From the NCBI RefSeq assembly GCF_017168195.1, contig NZ_JADNYL010000001.1:682001-746000 (forward strand): a DNA stretch of 64,000 nt, given 5' to 3'. Both the position numbers and the translations under genes were made by a program. The stretch is from Thalassotalea sp. G2M2-11 (GTDB taxonomy: Bacteria > Pseudomonadota > Gammaproteobacteria > Enterobacterales > Alteromonadaceae). The first letter of the stretch is position 1, and each line of letters starts with the position of its first letter. Below are positions 16,158-29,600 of the stretch, one piece after another. The notes under the pieces were generated by a model. The model worked only from the letters and a program-made list of their open reading frames with translations, made no database searches and was not told the DNA's origin.

Positions 16158-16769
16158 ATGTATTGTAAAAATTGCGGTCAAGCCGTTTCTGATATCGACA
16201 GCTTTTGTAGTCATTGCGGTAAAGACTTAGCTTCAAATACTCGTAATGATGTAAATGGAGATGGAAGTATTAACCTTGCTGGAAATAATACTATTTCAGA
16301 TAGTCACCTGCATGTTGGTGATGTTTATCAAGGCGATAATAAGGAAGAGGCTGCTTATATTGGTAGAGAGTTTTTAAAGCCTATTACACTTGCAGGAACG
16401 CCTGTTAAGGCATCATGGTTAACTATATCTGGAGCATTGGGGTTTGTTGGTAGCTGTGCATCTATCTATAGTGTGATTGGTAATTCTTCGCCACTTTTAT
16501 ATTTCTTTTTATTAGCATTTAGTGTTTTTTTACTGATCAATGGTATTAGGCTTTCTAGAATTCGATTCTCAAGACTTAAATGGTTTAACTTAGAAGCAAA
16601 TAACGATGGTGAAATTTTTATATCTAAAATTAGCGGTGATTGTCCTAAATGTGATGGAAAGTTAAAGTTGGTAGACATTAATGTTTCCAAAGATCGATAT
16701 AAAACTTATGTGCGTTGTACACGAAATTGTGATCATACATGGAACTTTGACCCTACTGTTTTGGATTAA
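16158..16769 (+). CDS. Zinc-ribbon membrane protein of unknown function
   Basis: A 203-residue protein. It starts with a zinc ribbon, MYCKNCGQAVSDIDSFCSHCGK (two CxxC knuckles), then a low-complexity Asn/Gly/Asp segment with alternating residues, two hydrophobic helices at about residues 85-105 and 110-128, and a C-terminal second metal site (GDCPKCDGKL ... VRCTRNCDHTW). N-terminal zinc ribbons followed by membrane helices occur widely in uncharacterised bacterial proteins. It has its own 121-base upstream gap and need not share a promoter with the WYL cassette. Function not known. Confidence 0.7.
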   Translation: MYCKNCGQAVSDIDSFCSHCGKDLASNTRNDVNGDGSINLAGNNTISDSHLHVGDVYQGDNKEEAAYIGREFLKPITLAGTPVKASWLTISGALGFVGSCASIYSVIGNSSPLLYFFLLAFSVFLLINGIRLSRIRFSRLKWFNLEANNDGEIFISKISGDCPKCDGKLKLVDINVSKDRYKTYVRCTRNCDHTWNFDPTVLD

Positions 16770-17109
16770 AGTTGCTGCACGTAGTAATGACGTAACAAAT
16801 ACTGAATCTGTTGTGTCGCTGCAGCAGCTAAATTCATTATCCCCCTTAGTAGCAAAACTTACAGAGTAAAATAAAAATAATGAAAACCGTAGCTGACAAC
16901 AACTACGGTCTTCCTCCGTTCTTTTGTGGTAAATTTTAGGTTACCGCAACAGTAAAACTCCTATTTCGACATAACTGATTTAAGTCAAACACAGTAAAGT
17001 ACAACCGCTTAGCACTAAACGTTAGTTGCATAATGATTTCCTTTTGAAATTTGTTAGGCTTCACTAGTGGAGGGGTTACAGTATGAAGTGGTTTGGTAAA
17101 CTATTTAGC
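16770..17109. other. Intergenic region, no gene seen
   Basis: No convincing coding sequence. A hairpin ACCGTAG/CTACGGT at 16886-16909 lacks a following T-run, so it is at best a weak terminator. Near 17083 a short frame MKWFGKLFSRSFS with a plausible GGAGGGG upstream exists but is only 13 codons and I do not call it a gene. Confidence 0.5.
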
Positions 17110-17400
17110 AGAAGCTTTAGCTAGTAGCTGATCTCTTGCGCTCTCATAGTTACTTGGGATCATATGTAAATACTGTGACTTTTCTGTTGAAACTATCAGG
17201 TTAATGTCCTTTGTGCGCAACACAGCAGATCACTTTTAAGTGAGTGATAGAAGCTTTCAACCACAGCACCATTTAAGCAATGCTCTCTTCGCTCATGTTT
17301 GGAATTAGGTTATTCGCAGTAAAAAATTCGCGATATTCATAGCTGGTGCATTAGCTACTTTGGTTATTATGAACAATTACCTCTTGTTTATGAAGGGGGC
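17110..17400 (-). pseudogene. Eroded IS3-family transposase (OrfB C-terminal remnant)
   Basis: Reading the minus strand gives TSYEYREFFTANNLIPNMSE in one frame and, after a frameshift and stop, LNGAVVESFYHSLKSDLL in another. These match the IS3-family OrfB end (usual form: QYTSYEYREFL...NMSRRGNCWDNAVVESFFHSLK), including the last catalytic glutamate of the DDE triad. In-frame stops and shifts show it is dead, and no terminal inverted repeats are recognisable. It marks the right part of the accessory island. The fragment after HSLKSDLL (ending ARDQLLAKASAK) does not look like the transposase end and may be a different remnant. Confidence 0.7.
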
Positions 17401-17641
17401 ACTAAACCGCCATTATGATCGTACTAATAACAATACCTTTGGGCATGTCCGGTTGCAGTATCTTTTGTAACTGTTGAAACTTCGCATGGAGTCATACGAT
17501 GCTATAAATTTTATTACTAAAAATTAAGTTGTTATTGAATTTATCATATGTCTGTCAAAACTAAGTTATTTAAACTGTAATAAAAAAAAGCAACTATACT
17601 AAAAAATGATTGATGCTTAAAATCAATAGAGGAATTGGTGT
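17401..17641. other. AT-rich upstream region of the giant surface-protein gene
   Basis: Holds no gene that I can support. The last part is strongly AT-rich and ends in the ribosome binding site AGAGGAA (17628-17634), eight bases before the ATG at 17642. No confident promoter assigned. Confidence 0.5.
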
Positions 17642-20600
17642 ATGTTGTTGAATTATTTTGGAAAGTTTGTTTTTTTCGAAAGTTTTATTGCTCAGCTAAA
17701 TATTTACTCACAATCAGTTAACTTTCTGAAATATATTTCAAAAACACTTTTTGCGTTGTTATTTCTTTTGTGCTCGTTGCCGGTCTTGGCAGGAACGCTT
17801 ACCAACACTAGTGTCACAGCAAGTGACAGCTCTCCTGGCGTTAAAGCGACTTATACGTTTACCTTTACCACTGAAACAGCACTTTCAGTGGCCGCTAATG
17901 ATCAAGTTTTTTACGTGCAATTTCCGACAGGTTTTTATACCGTTGATGATCCTGCAGTGAACGAACTTAATATTTGTCAGAAGCTCACAGTAAAAGTAAA
18001 CGGTGTCACTAAAACATGTGCAGATAGTAGCGCGTGGAGTAATCTACGTTGGATAAGAATTACAGAAGATGTTGCAGCAGGTTCTAACGTTGAGGTCACG
18101 TTAACGGATATCACCAATGCCACCTCTGAGGGTAACTATAACTTTGGGTTTCTTCGCACCTCCACTGGTGGCGGTACGGCTATTGATGATTGGGGTTCAA
18201 CAGAAACAACAACCGTTGTATCGTCAGGTCCAGTTACGGTTTCAACGTCAGTAACAAGCTGTACAGAGTCACCGTCAGGCACGTTCTCGGGCGCTTCTTG
18301 TAACGTTAATAACACTGATATAGCGAATTACCTCAGTGCCGGTACCGATGTCACCATTGAGGCTAATGGCAATCTTTCTATTGAAAGTAACATTAGTAAA
18401 GTGGGTGGCGGCGCCTCAACCCTTACGCTGAAATCAACCTCTCGAGTTTTCGTTGACTATACGATTTCTTCGGATACGGGTAACCCGCTCAATGTGATTA
18501 TTTGGAGTGACAGTAATAATTCAAATGATGCCGGTATATCGCTAGGTGGAACTTCACGAGCCATTATTACGGCGGCGGGCGGTCACATTTGGATTGGCGG
18601 TAGTAACTCCAGTAATGGCACATCAACTTGGAATGGCCTCACCGTCGGCGATGGCCCCTCAATCGGCAGCAGTGCATCTAACTACAACGCCATCGATCTG
18701 ATTAATTTTGACATCAACACCCAAGGTGGTGACTTGCTCATTTGGACCGGCGATGGCAATACTGGCGGTGGCGGTCAGTCAGGCATGACGATTACTGGTT
18801 CGAATTTCAATAGCTTGTCTACCGGTAGTGGCGATCTCACCCTTATCGCCGATCAGGTAACTGGTTCCGGTGCTAATGCCATGGAAGTCTACAGTACCGG
18901 TGTCTTTACTTTACTTCCTAATACTCCGACAACGGCACTGGGTTGGCAGCACACGGAACTGGCGCGAGCCGATTTTAATAACACGCAGTTTAACTATCTT
19001 GCCATCAACGACCACGCCAATCTGACGGGGGTGCAACTCGGTGACTATACCGGTATGAGTGGCGTGACTTTCAACTATGCAGGTGATATTACCCTTAGTA
19101 ATAGTGTGAAAGCAGCTGGCCCAATTACCATTACTGGCAGTACTATCACGTCGGCGGCAGCTGGCACCATAACCAGCAGCAATACCGGGGATATTTTTCT
19201 TCATAGTACGTCCTCCGTGAATGCAGGCATGTCTTTAAGCGGTGCGATCAGCAAAACAGGTGGCGCCACATCAACCTTGACCATTAAAGCGGCTGGGCGA
19301 ATCTATCAGAACACCAGTATTTCAAGTGTGTCTGGCACACCATTGAATGTGGTGCTTTGGAGTGATCATGATGATGGTAATGAGGGGGGTGTCTCAGTAT
19401 TAGGAAATATCACCACTTATGGTGGAGATGTTTGGATCGGTGGCAGTACTGATGGTGGTGCAACAAGCAGCACCTGGAACGGCCTCACCGTGGGCGACGG
19501 CCCGTCCATCGGCGCCTCGGGTGCCAATGCCAATGCGTTGGATTTTTATGCCAGTATCACTACCGACGGCGGTGATGTGCTGCTTTGGGCTGGTAACGGG
19601 GTCGACAATACCGCCACTCGCAATGGTATTCAGGTCGACAATAGCATTTTTACGCAGATTACGGCGGGCAGCGGAGATGTGACGTTGATTGCCGATTATA
19701 TTTTGGATGGTGCTGCTACAGGAAATAATTCTGTCGGCATTAACAGTACTGGACATTTTACCTTGATGCCGCATAGTTCAGGGGCCGCTTTGGGTTGGTC
19801 CCACGATGAATTGGCGAGTCATAATTTTGGTGGCAATTATAACTACCTCTATATTGCTGACTTTGCCAATTTAACCGGCGTTACCTTGGGTGATTACACC
19901 GGCATGAGTGGGGTTACATTTAATTACCAAGGCGCGGTGACGCTGAGCAATAGCATTAATGTGAGCGGCCCGGTTTCTGTGTATGGCGGTAGCATCAATC
20001 AGGGGGCATCTGGTGCGATAACTGCCACTAATGGCAATATTATTTTAGATGCGGATGTCGGTAGTGACCTTGCCATAGGCACGGTGGCCATGACCATAAG
20101 TGCGAATGTGACCACGGTGAACTCTGGGGATATTTCGATGATTGCTCGTGGTCCAAGCGATGTTAATCAAAATGCCATGTCATTTGGCGCGGTCACGGTG
20201 AGTTCAGCGGGAACGTTAACCGTGGAAACTATCAGCCCAGCCACCAATGGTGGTCGAGGAATTAACACGGGCAGCACGAGTTTTAGCGCAGCGGGAGATA
20301 TCAGTCTAATCGGTTCATCTGGTAAGTCGGGGGTTTGGGATATTAATTTTGCTAACAGTAGTATCACCAGTACAGCCGGTAATATCACGCTGACAGCTGC
20401 GGGCGAGCAAAGCAGTGATGAGTTTACTATTCAAGGCACAAACAGTATTTCAACTGGCAGCGGTAATATCACCATTAATGGTGATCGCTTTTACGTTAAT
20501 GGCAATACCACGACGATAAGTACCCCGGGGTTGTTGATAATCCAGCCTACTCACGCAGGTTTTGATACCGATGCGGATGGTGTATACGGTGAACCAACAC

Positions 20601-23600
20601 AGGATTTATTTACTTGGTCAGGTTCTGGTTCGCCTACTGTTACCGTGGGCGGCACCTTAGCCAACTTTGTGCTGCAAAATGCCAACACCATGACGGGTGT
20701 GATCATTGGTAAATCAACCAACGAATCGGGGATCGCGATTGCCGGTGATACCAACCTTGGCGGCTCGCTAACCGTTTATGGCGGTACCATTAATCAAACC
20801 GGCACCGTGACCACAGGCAATAATGTGAATTATGTGGTCAACAAAACAAACCATACAGATGATTACGATGCCATCACCATTTCGGGGGCGTTGGATGCCG
20901 GTAGTAGTGATATCAGTATGGTCACTCAAAGTGGTGATATTGTGATCAACGCTGACCTGACCACCACGTCTACCTCCAGTACGGCCATTGTGCTTAATGC
21001 TGGGGACCTCAATGCTGCAGGGGATACTGGTGGCGGTGATGTGGTATATTTATCCGGCAATTTATCCACGGGGAGTGGCGGTAACATTAATATCTACACC
21101 GGCAGTTATTTCGACTCTTTTGGTGTGAGCACCTTTGTTGATGGCAATGGTGATTCCTATTTTAATTCCGATGGCACCGGCTTAACGTTAAACAGTGATA
21201 TCAATGTTATTTATCGTGAATCCGCCAAGCCTTTCCCCAAAGCACTCGATTTCGATGGCGTGAATGATTATGTGAATGTCACCAATAGCAATTGGGGTGA
21301 TATCACATCTGCCGTGACTATCGAGGGATGGTTAAAATTCAATGATACTACTGCTACCGAAATTTTGACTCGCCATAACTCGTCCGCAGCCGTAGTTGCT
21401 CTGAAATGGGGCTTGCGCCATCGTGATAATGCCATGCAGGTTCATGTTTCAAGTGGCAGTAATCATTACCGTTGTAATTCAACCACCAATCCTGCTGATG
21501 ATGGCAGCTGGCATCATGTTGCGGGTGTTTTTGAATCCGGTGTAGGTATTCGCATTTTCATTGATGGTGTTGAAGAAACCTTGGTGTCTTGTGTCACTGT
21601 AGGCAGCGGCCTCAATCTAATCCTCGATAATACCGGCAGCAATGTTCGTATTGGTTCTTATAATGATGGTGCCGGTGGTGTCCAGTTTTTCAATGGTGCC
21701 ATGGATGAGCTGCGAGTGTGGAATACCGCCCGCACTGCTGAAGAAATTCGCGAGAATATGGCGCGAAATATTTCGGGCAATACTACTGGGTTAGTTGCTT
21801 ACTATAACTTCGAACATAATAGTGGCACGACTTTGGTAGATGTTTCTGTTAACAGTCACAGCGGCACTTTGGTCAATATGGATGATGCTGACTGGGTGGA
21901 TACGTCGACATTTAATACCTGGTTAGGCAACAGCGCTGACTGGAATGACGCGACAAATTGGAGTCTAGGGCGTGCACCGCTTTGGTCTGATCATATCGCT
22001 ATTACTGATGCCAGTGTGACCGCCCCGACGATTTCGGCAAATACAGCGGATGCGGTTAATGCACTGCTCTTTGACGGGGTTGATGATCACATTACTGCGG
22101 CAACCTATCCCATCACAAATCACACTAACTTTACCTTGGAAGCTTGGGTGAAAAGCAGTGATAGCGGAATAGAAAAAGACATCATTGGTTTGGGGGATGC
22201 CGATGGCGTCACCCATGTACAGTTTCGCTTTAATGGTGGCTATTTAGCGCCTTACCTGAGAGATACTGTCAATACGGCATCTTTTTCAGGCGTTGCGACA
22301 ACCTATGTAGCGGATGGTAACTGGCACCATGTAGCCTTGGTCAAGTCTGGGCAAACCTTTACCACTTACGTAGATGGTAATGAGGATGCCACGCAAACGT
22401 TCTCGATGGATTTCACAAATCTAGATACCTTTACCATCGGGGGGATGAATTGGAATTCATCTGCGCCTGTTTGGTTCTTTAATGGCGAAATCGATGATGT
22501 TCGGGTTTGGGAAGATGCCCGCACCGCTGAGGAAATTCGGGCCTCGATGCGCACCACGTTAACTGGTGCAGAAACGGATCTCAAAGCTTATTACAAATTG
22601 GATGAAACATCCGGCACTGCAGCTGCGGATGCGTCAGGTAATGCGTCGAGCGCAACGTTAAATGGAACAACGTTTGATGCGACCTCAACCGTTTCCCCCG
22701 TCATGTCGACTACGGGTGTTGAAGGTCTATCGATAGCGACTGGGGCTTCTCCGACGCTTAATTCGAGTATGACGATTAATGGCAGTCTCATACTAAACGC
22801 CAATTTAGATTTAAACGGCCAAGTTGTCACTTTAGGTCAAACGGCAACGTTGTTTGAAGATACGGGGTCGATCGTCGATGGCGTTGAGAGCGGTAGTATC
22901 ACTACCACACGCCCGCTGAGCAATTTATCTGCCGAAAACGTGGCAGGCTTAGGCGCTGTGATCACCACAGCAGCGGACATGGGCAGCACAACCATAACGC
23001 GCCAGCATGTTGCCCTGTCTGATCCTGTTAGCATTAAACGCCAATATAATATTACACCCACCACGAATACCGGACTTAACGCAACGTTTGCTTTTGGTTA
23101 TGTTGATGCGGAACTGAATGGGTTGAGCGAACAACAATTGAGCTTATTCAAATCTATCGATGCCGGTAGCACATGGGCGGAACAGCCGGGTGCAATTGTC
23201 GATACAACCGCAAACACCTTGACCTTATCGGGTCTAGATGGTTTCTCCGTATGGACTGCATCTATTGATCCTGGCATTGATACTGACGAAGATGGTGTGC
23301 CAGATATCACGGATACTGACGATGACAATGATGGGTTAAGTGATGCTGATGAACAAACGAATGGCACCAATCCGCTGATTGCTGATACCGATGGTGATGG
23401 TGTTTCAGATGGTGATGAAGTGGCCAATGGCACTAATCCGCTTAATGCGCCACCCATTATTGCTCAAACGAGTCCGTTAACGATTACCATAGATGAAGAT
23501 GAATCACCAATAGCTTGGGTTGCACCAAGTGTTAACGCCTCAGATCTAGATGCCGATACGTTAACATGGAGTTTAGTTGCCGGAGGGTTGCAAGGGTTAC

Positions 23601-26600
23601 ATGGCAGTGTGACGGTTTCAGGAACAGGTGATAGCCCAACGACATTAGACTACATACCTGATGCCGATTATTACGGCGTTGATTACTTTGAAATTCAAGT
23701 AACAGACGGTAAAGAAACGGATGTTTTGATGATTAAGGTTATTGTTAATGCTCAACCTGAACCGGGAGATCCCGCAGAAGGAGGAGCAACAGCGATCAAT
23801 AATTTTGTTCCTTACACGGTAGGTGGTCAGGCTGTTTATGATTACGAAGGCTCCAGTGACCCAACTAATGGTGGTGCCTCGGTGCAGCCGACATCGATTG
23901 ATATTTCATCTTGTTCAGCTGACGGTGCAACGCCAGGTCCAATGCCAAGCACTTGGATAAAATATGAAGACACCGATACCAATCTAAATACCACCAATGA
24001 TGCTTATTTAGTGATGCGTATGCGTTTGGATGCCAATCCGTCGGAAGCAGGGCGAAATGGGCCAGGGCTTAAGAGTTCGCACTGGAACTTTATGATTGAT
24101 ATCGAGAATGACGGTAATAATGATTACATCATTGATATCGATGGTACGTTCGCATCTAGCAAGTTAGATCGCGTCTGGCTATATCAAGATAGTAATAGTA
24201 ATAACGTTATTGATGACGGTGTCGCGATTATGGAATATATCGCTGCGGGTACTAATGCCACAGATGCTGAGAAAGCAACATCTATTATAACTATTACCGA
24301 AGATCAGTCTGTGATCTGCGGTACGTCTCATGATTTCTTCCTAGATGTTCGTATTCCGGTTGACGATTTTCCTGATGCGTTTGCCAATTACGATGCCAAT
24401 GTTGGCATTGGTGTATTTTACTCATCGTCGGCTTCTAATACCGATCCATTACAAAAAGACTGGCAGGGCTTTAGAGACGTGCCGCCAGATACCTTTGAAG
24501 CAGTGAATGGTGGTTTTGCGGCACCGGTAGGTAGTATTGCTGGAACGGTATTTATTGATACTAACGGTGATAACGTTTATCAGTCATCGACTGAGAATCC
24601 TCATTCATCTCAAGTTGTCGAAATTTTTAAAGAAGATGGCAGCCAATTAGTTTCTGGTACAGATTATATCTTTGTCGATAATGGTGATAGTTATAGTATT
24701 ACAGGACTGGCTGCTGGCAATTACCGCATGCGAAATGCATCGGCAGCGGGCTATACACAAACGACTAAAAACGTCACTGTATTAGGTGCGGCGACTGCTG
24801 CTATTGATATTCCTATTCGTGCTCAATCAAAAGTTACAGTATTAGTTTATGAAGACTTAGATGGTGATGGCCAGTATGACTCTAGTGAAACAGTAGTTGA
24901 TGGCGCAGACATTACATTAGATGCCGTGAATGCCGGTACAACAGCTGGTGGTGGTTTACTGGAGATTGATTTTACTGCGAAAAGTGCGGGTGTTTATACT
25001 ATTTCAAATACTGTGTTGCCTGTGGGATATGTTCCAAATTCTGCCACCAATATTACGATTAACTATAGTGTGGGAAGCAATATTTCAGTAGCGTTTGGTG
25101 TTGTTAAGCAGGGAGAAATTGCCGGGGTAGTTTATTTCGACAAAGATGGTGATAGCAGCAAAGATGGCTCTGAATCTGGTCTTTCCGGTGTAACAGTTAC
25201 CCTTACTAACGAAGCTCAGGTAACTTTAAATACAACCACTACCGCTGCGGACGGTAGTTATCGATTCACTGGTTTGTCACCAAATACCAAATATTATGTG
25301 TCGGAGACTAACCCCACAGGTTATGCCAGTACAACGGCTGATATAGTGCCAACATCTTTTGGTTCAGGTAGCAGTTCTATTATTAATTTTGGTGATGTGC
25401 CAGTAAGTAAAATATCTGGTTTTGTATTCAGCGATGATAATGGTAATGCTCGTGTAGATGATGGTGAGCAAGGCTTGCCGTTTGTCACTATCAGTATTTA
25501 TCACAATGGCACATCTTCTATCGTTTATAATAGCGTCACCTATAATCCGGGCGATATAGTGACCGCGGTCAGAACCAATGCTGAGGGGTATTATTCAGTG
25601 ACATTACCTGAGGGACGTTATCGGGTAGAAGAAACAGATCCTTTAGGCTATGTCAGCGTCAGTGTTAATTCTATTAATGTGACTTTGCCAAGTACGCAAT
25701 CGGTGGCCAATTTTGCCGATATGAAGCGTGGCGTAGTAACAGGGCTGGTGTTTAATGATCTTAATGCTAACGGTAAGTTTGATGCTGGTGAACCAGGGGT
25801 AAATGGTGTTGATATGACCGTAACCCCAGGTTCGGTAGTGAATACTACGCAAGGAGATGGAAGCTTTTATTACGGTAATCTTGCTGATGGAGATTATAGC
25901 TTAGCTATTACTGTTCCTACGGGGTTTGTTGCTACAACTGCAGAAAGCTTATCTGTTACGGTGAGTGATACCAATGTGAATACAGGCTTATTATTTGGTA
26001 TTAAAGTTTCCGGCACCATTGATGGTGAGGTTTATCATGATATCAATGGTAATTTTAGACGAGATGCGAGTGAATCTGGCATTGGCGGTGTCACAATTAC
26101 CTTAGATGGTGGAGTAACAACAACTTCTTTAGTCAATGGTTTGTACAGTTTTACTGGTTTAACAGCGAATCAAACATATTCTGTTGTTGAAACGGATCCA
26201 ACGCATTATATCAGCACGACAACCAATAGTGTTTCTGTCTCTTTGGACGCTAATGGTAAAGCAGACCAGTCGGCGATATTTGGTGATCAATTTCAAGGAA
26301 TTGTAGCCGGCACCGTATTTGAAGATATTGATGCAAATGGCGAGCAAGATGCGCAAGAGCAAACTTTGCCAGGTGTCACTATGAGTTTAACTGGTTTTAG
26401 TGATGTCCTTACGTCTAATAACGGTAGCTTTGAATTTGTTCGTGTTAGCGGCAGTGGTTTGACATTAAATACTAGCGTGCCGTCAGGTTACTTTGTAACG
26501 ACTAATAATAACCCTGAAACTATCGATATGAGTGCCTATGACGGTAGTAGTAATATTGGGCTTCAACCTGATGCTACTGTATTAGCTTATGTATTTAGTG

Positions 26601-29600
26601 ATGCCAACGGTAATGGAGTGCAAGATGGTGAGGAGTTGCCATTAAGCGGAGTTACCGTTTCTATGACTTCGGGTGAGATTGGGCAGACGGATAGTAATGG
26701 TATCATACGTTTGAACGGTCTTACTCCAGGACTCAATACGGTTAATGTTTCAGCTTTTGCGGGTTACACCGATACCACTCCTGCCAGTATTGCGCTTTAC
26801 GCAGAAGCGGGACAAACCACATCAGTGCGTTTTGGTAAATTGATCAATATAGCGCCTTGGGCACGTCCTGAAACTGTATCTATTGATGAAAACACTGTTA
26901 CTTCGACTTCGGTGGTGACGGTAGTTAGTGGTGATGACAATGGCGATGCCCTAACTTACAGTATTATTTCGGGTAATGATGCAGGCAAATTTTCTATAAA
27001 TAGCACCACGGGTGAAATTACTTTAATTGGTGCGTTAGACTATGAGACCACGACCAGTTATACCTTAACAGTACAAGTTGATGATGGCAGCCTGACTGGA
27101 ACAGCCGATATTATTATTAATGTGACTGATATTAATGAGGCGCCAGTTGCTAATCCACAAACGTTAACTACGGGTGAGGATACACCGCTTAACATTACTT
27201 TGACAGGTACGGATCCTGAAAACGATACGTTGACTTACACGCTAGTATCAGCACCTACGAATGGGGGATTATCGGGAACCGCCCCTAATCTCATCTACAC
27301 CCCAAGTGCTGATTATATTGGAAATGACAGCTTTACCTTTACGGTTACTGATATAGCAACTAATACCTCATTAGCAGCAACAATAACCATTACGGTAACT
27401 GACGTAAATGATTTACCGGTAGCAACTCCTCAGAATATATCTACGCTTGAAGAAACACCAATAGCGATCACCTTATCTGGTACAGACTCTGATGGCACTA
27501 TTGCTAGTTACACTCAAGTGACTAGTCCTTCAGGGGGCTTGCTAACCGGCACTTTACCGAACTTGACTTACACTCCGAATGTTAACTTTTTTGGAAATGA
27601 TAGTTTTACCTTTACAGTAACCGATGATGATGGCGGTGTCTCGAGTGCAGCGACTGTCACTATTACAGTGAATAATGTAAATGACGCGCCGACAGCAGTA
27701 AATGACACTGCGACAGTTGCGGAAGATAGCACTAATAATACTATCGCTGTTTTAGTTAATGATTCAGATCCAGATAACGATGTTTTAAGTGTGATTTCAG
27801 CAAGTGCGTCATCAGGTCAGGTGAGCATTAATACAAATGGTACTTTAAGCTTCACGCCAGCAGCTAATTTCTCAGGTACAGTGACTATTACCTATACCAT
27901 TTCCGATGGTAATGGCGGAACATCAACAGCGACGGTAACCGTCACAGTGACTGACGTAAATGATATTCCTGTAGCAACGCCGCAAAGTCTGAGTGTTGAT
28001 GAAGATAATCCGTTAACCATTACCTTATCTGGTACAGATGATGATGGTACGGTCGTTAGTTATACTCAAGCAACGAATCCTACTAATGGTGTGTTAACAG
28101 GGGATATACCTAACCTTACTTACACACCGGCCAGTAACTTCTTTGGGGAAGACAGTTTTACTTTCACGGTCACTGATGATCAAGGGGCGATATCTTTAGA
28201 AGGAACAATTTCAATTACTGTAAACCCTGTGAATGATGTGCCAGTTGCTACTGATGATACAACAAGCACTCAGGAAGAGACGCCAGTTGTCATTGATATT
28301 CTGTCAAATGATGTCGATCCTGAAGGTAAACTGATCCCTTCAAGTGTGGTGATCATTAAGGAGCCAAGTCACGGGGATATTACTATTAGTCCGACTTCGG
28401 GTACGGTTACCTATACACCAGATTTAAATTTCAACGGCGAAGATACGTTGAGTTATCAGGTGAGTGATAATGAAAATGCCATCACTAATATTGCAAACGT
28501 CACCATTGAAGTAATTAATGTTAATGATGCGCCAGAGGCGGTCAGTGATGTCGCTACGACGAATGAAGAAATGCCGGTAGAGATTAATTTATTGGCTAAC
28601 GATTTAGACGTTGATGGTGACACCCTAGATGTTAACTCTTTGGTCATCACAAAAGCACCCGCACATGGTGAGATTAATGTGGTTGATGGTGTGTTGACCT
28701 ACACACCAGAAATTGATTATGTCGGTAATGATGAACTGCAATATAAAGTCGCGGATGAGCATGGATTGATCAGTAATATTGCTACTGTCTATATAACTGT
28801 TATTGGAGTGAATGATGCGCCCGTAGCTCAAGATGACAGTGCGACAACGGATGAAGATACGCCTGTTGAAATAGATATCTTAGCTAATGATACTGATACA
28901 GAAGATGGCACGCCGGATCCGACTAAGGTGCAAATTATTAAGCATCCGGAGCATGGTCAGTTAAGTATTGACCCTGTGACAGGCCTTGTGACTTATACGC
29001 CAGAAAAAGACTACCAAGGAATGGATAGCTTTGTGTATTTGGTAGATGATACCGGTAATTTATCACCTGTTGAGCCGCCGTTGCATTCAAATCAGGCGAC
29101 GGTGACTATTAATGTTACGCCGCTGAATGATGCGCCAATAGCGAACAAAGATAAAATTGTTTTAGAAGAAACCAACTTACCTGTGGTGATTAATATTCTG
29201 GGTAATGATACTGATGTCGATGGCTCTATTGACGTGTCCACTGTCAGTATTATTACTGAGCCAGAATTTGGTACTTTAGCCATTAATTCTGTAACTGGAG
29301 TTGTCGAATATACACCAGCGGCTGATTATAACGGTTATGATGAGTTTACCTATCAGGTTAAGGATGATCAGGGAGCTATCAGTAATATTGCCACTGTTGT
29401 ATTAAGTATTACACCGATCAATGATCCGCCGGTAGCCTATGATCAATTGATTAATCTTGATGAAGATAGCAGTGTTAACGTTATTTTGATCGGTTATGAT
29501 GTTGAAGGTAGTCCATTGACATTCAGTATCAGCCAACAATCTGTAAATGGTCAATTATCTGGATTGGCGCCAACATTGGTTTATACGCCAGACCCTGGTT

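Noticed and set aside
17083-17124. Thirteen-codon frame MKWFGKLFSRSFS with a purine-rich upstream
   Set aside because: Too short to support and it overlaps the decayed transposase region; chance cannot be excluded.
11811-17640. Attachment-site duplication of the tRNA-Leu 3' end
   Set aside because: I searched the island by eye for a second copy of the T-arm and acceptor sequence and found none.
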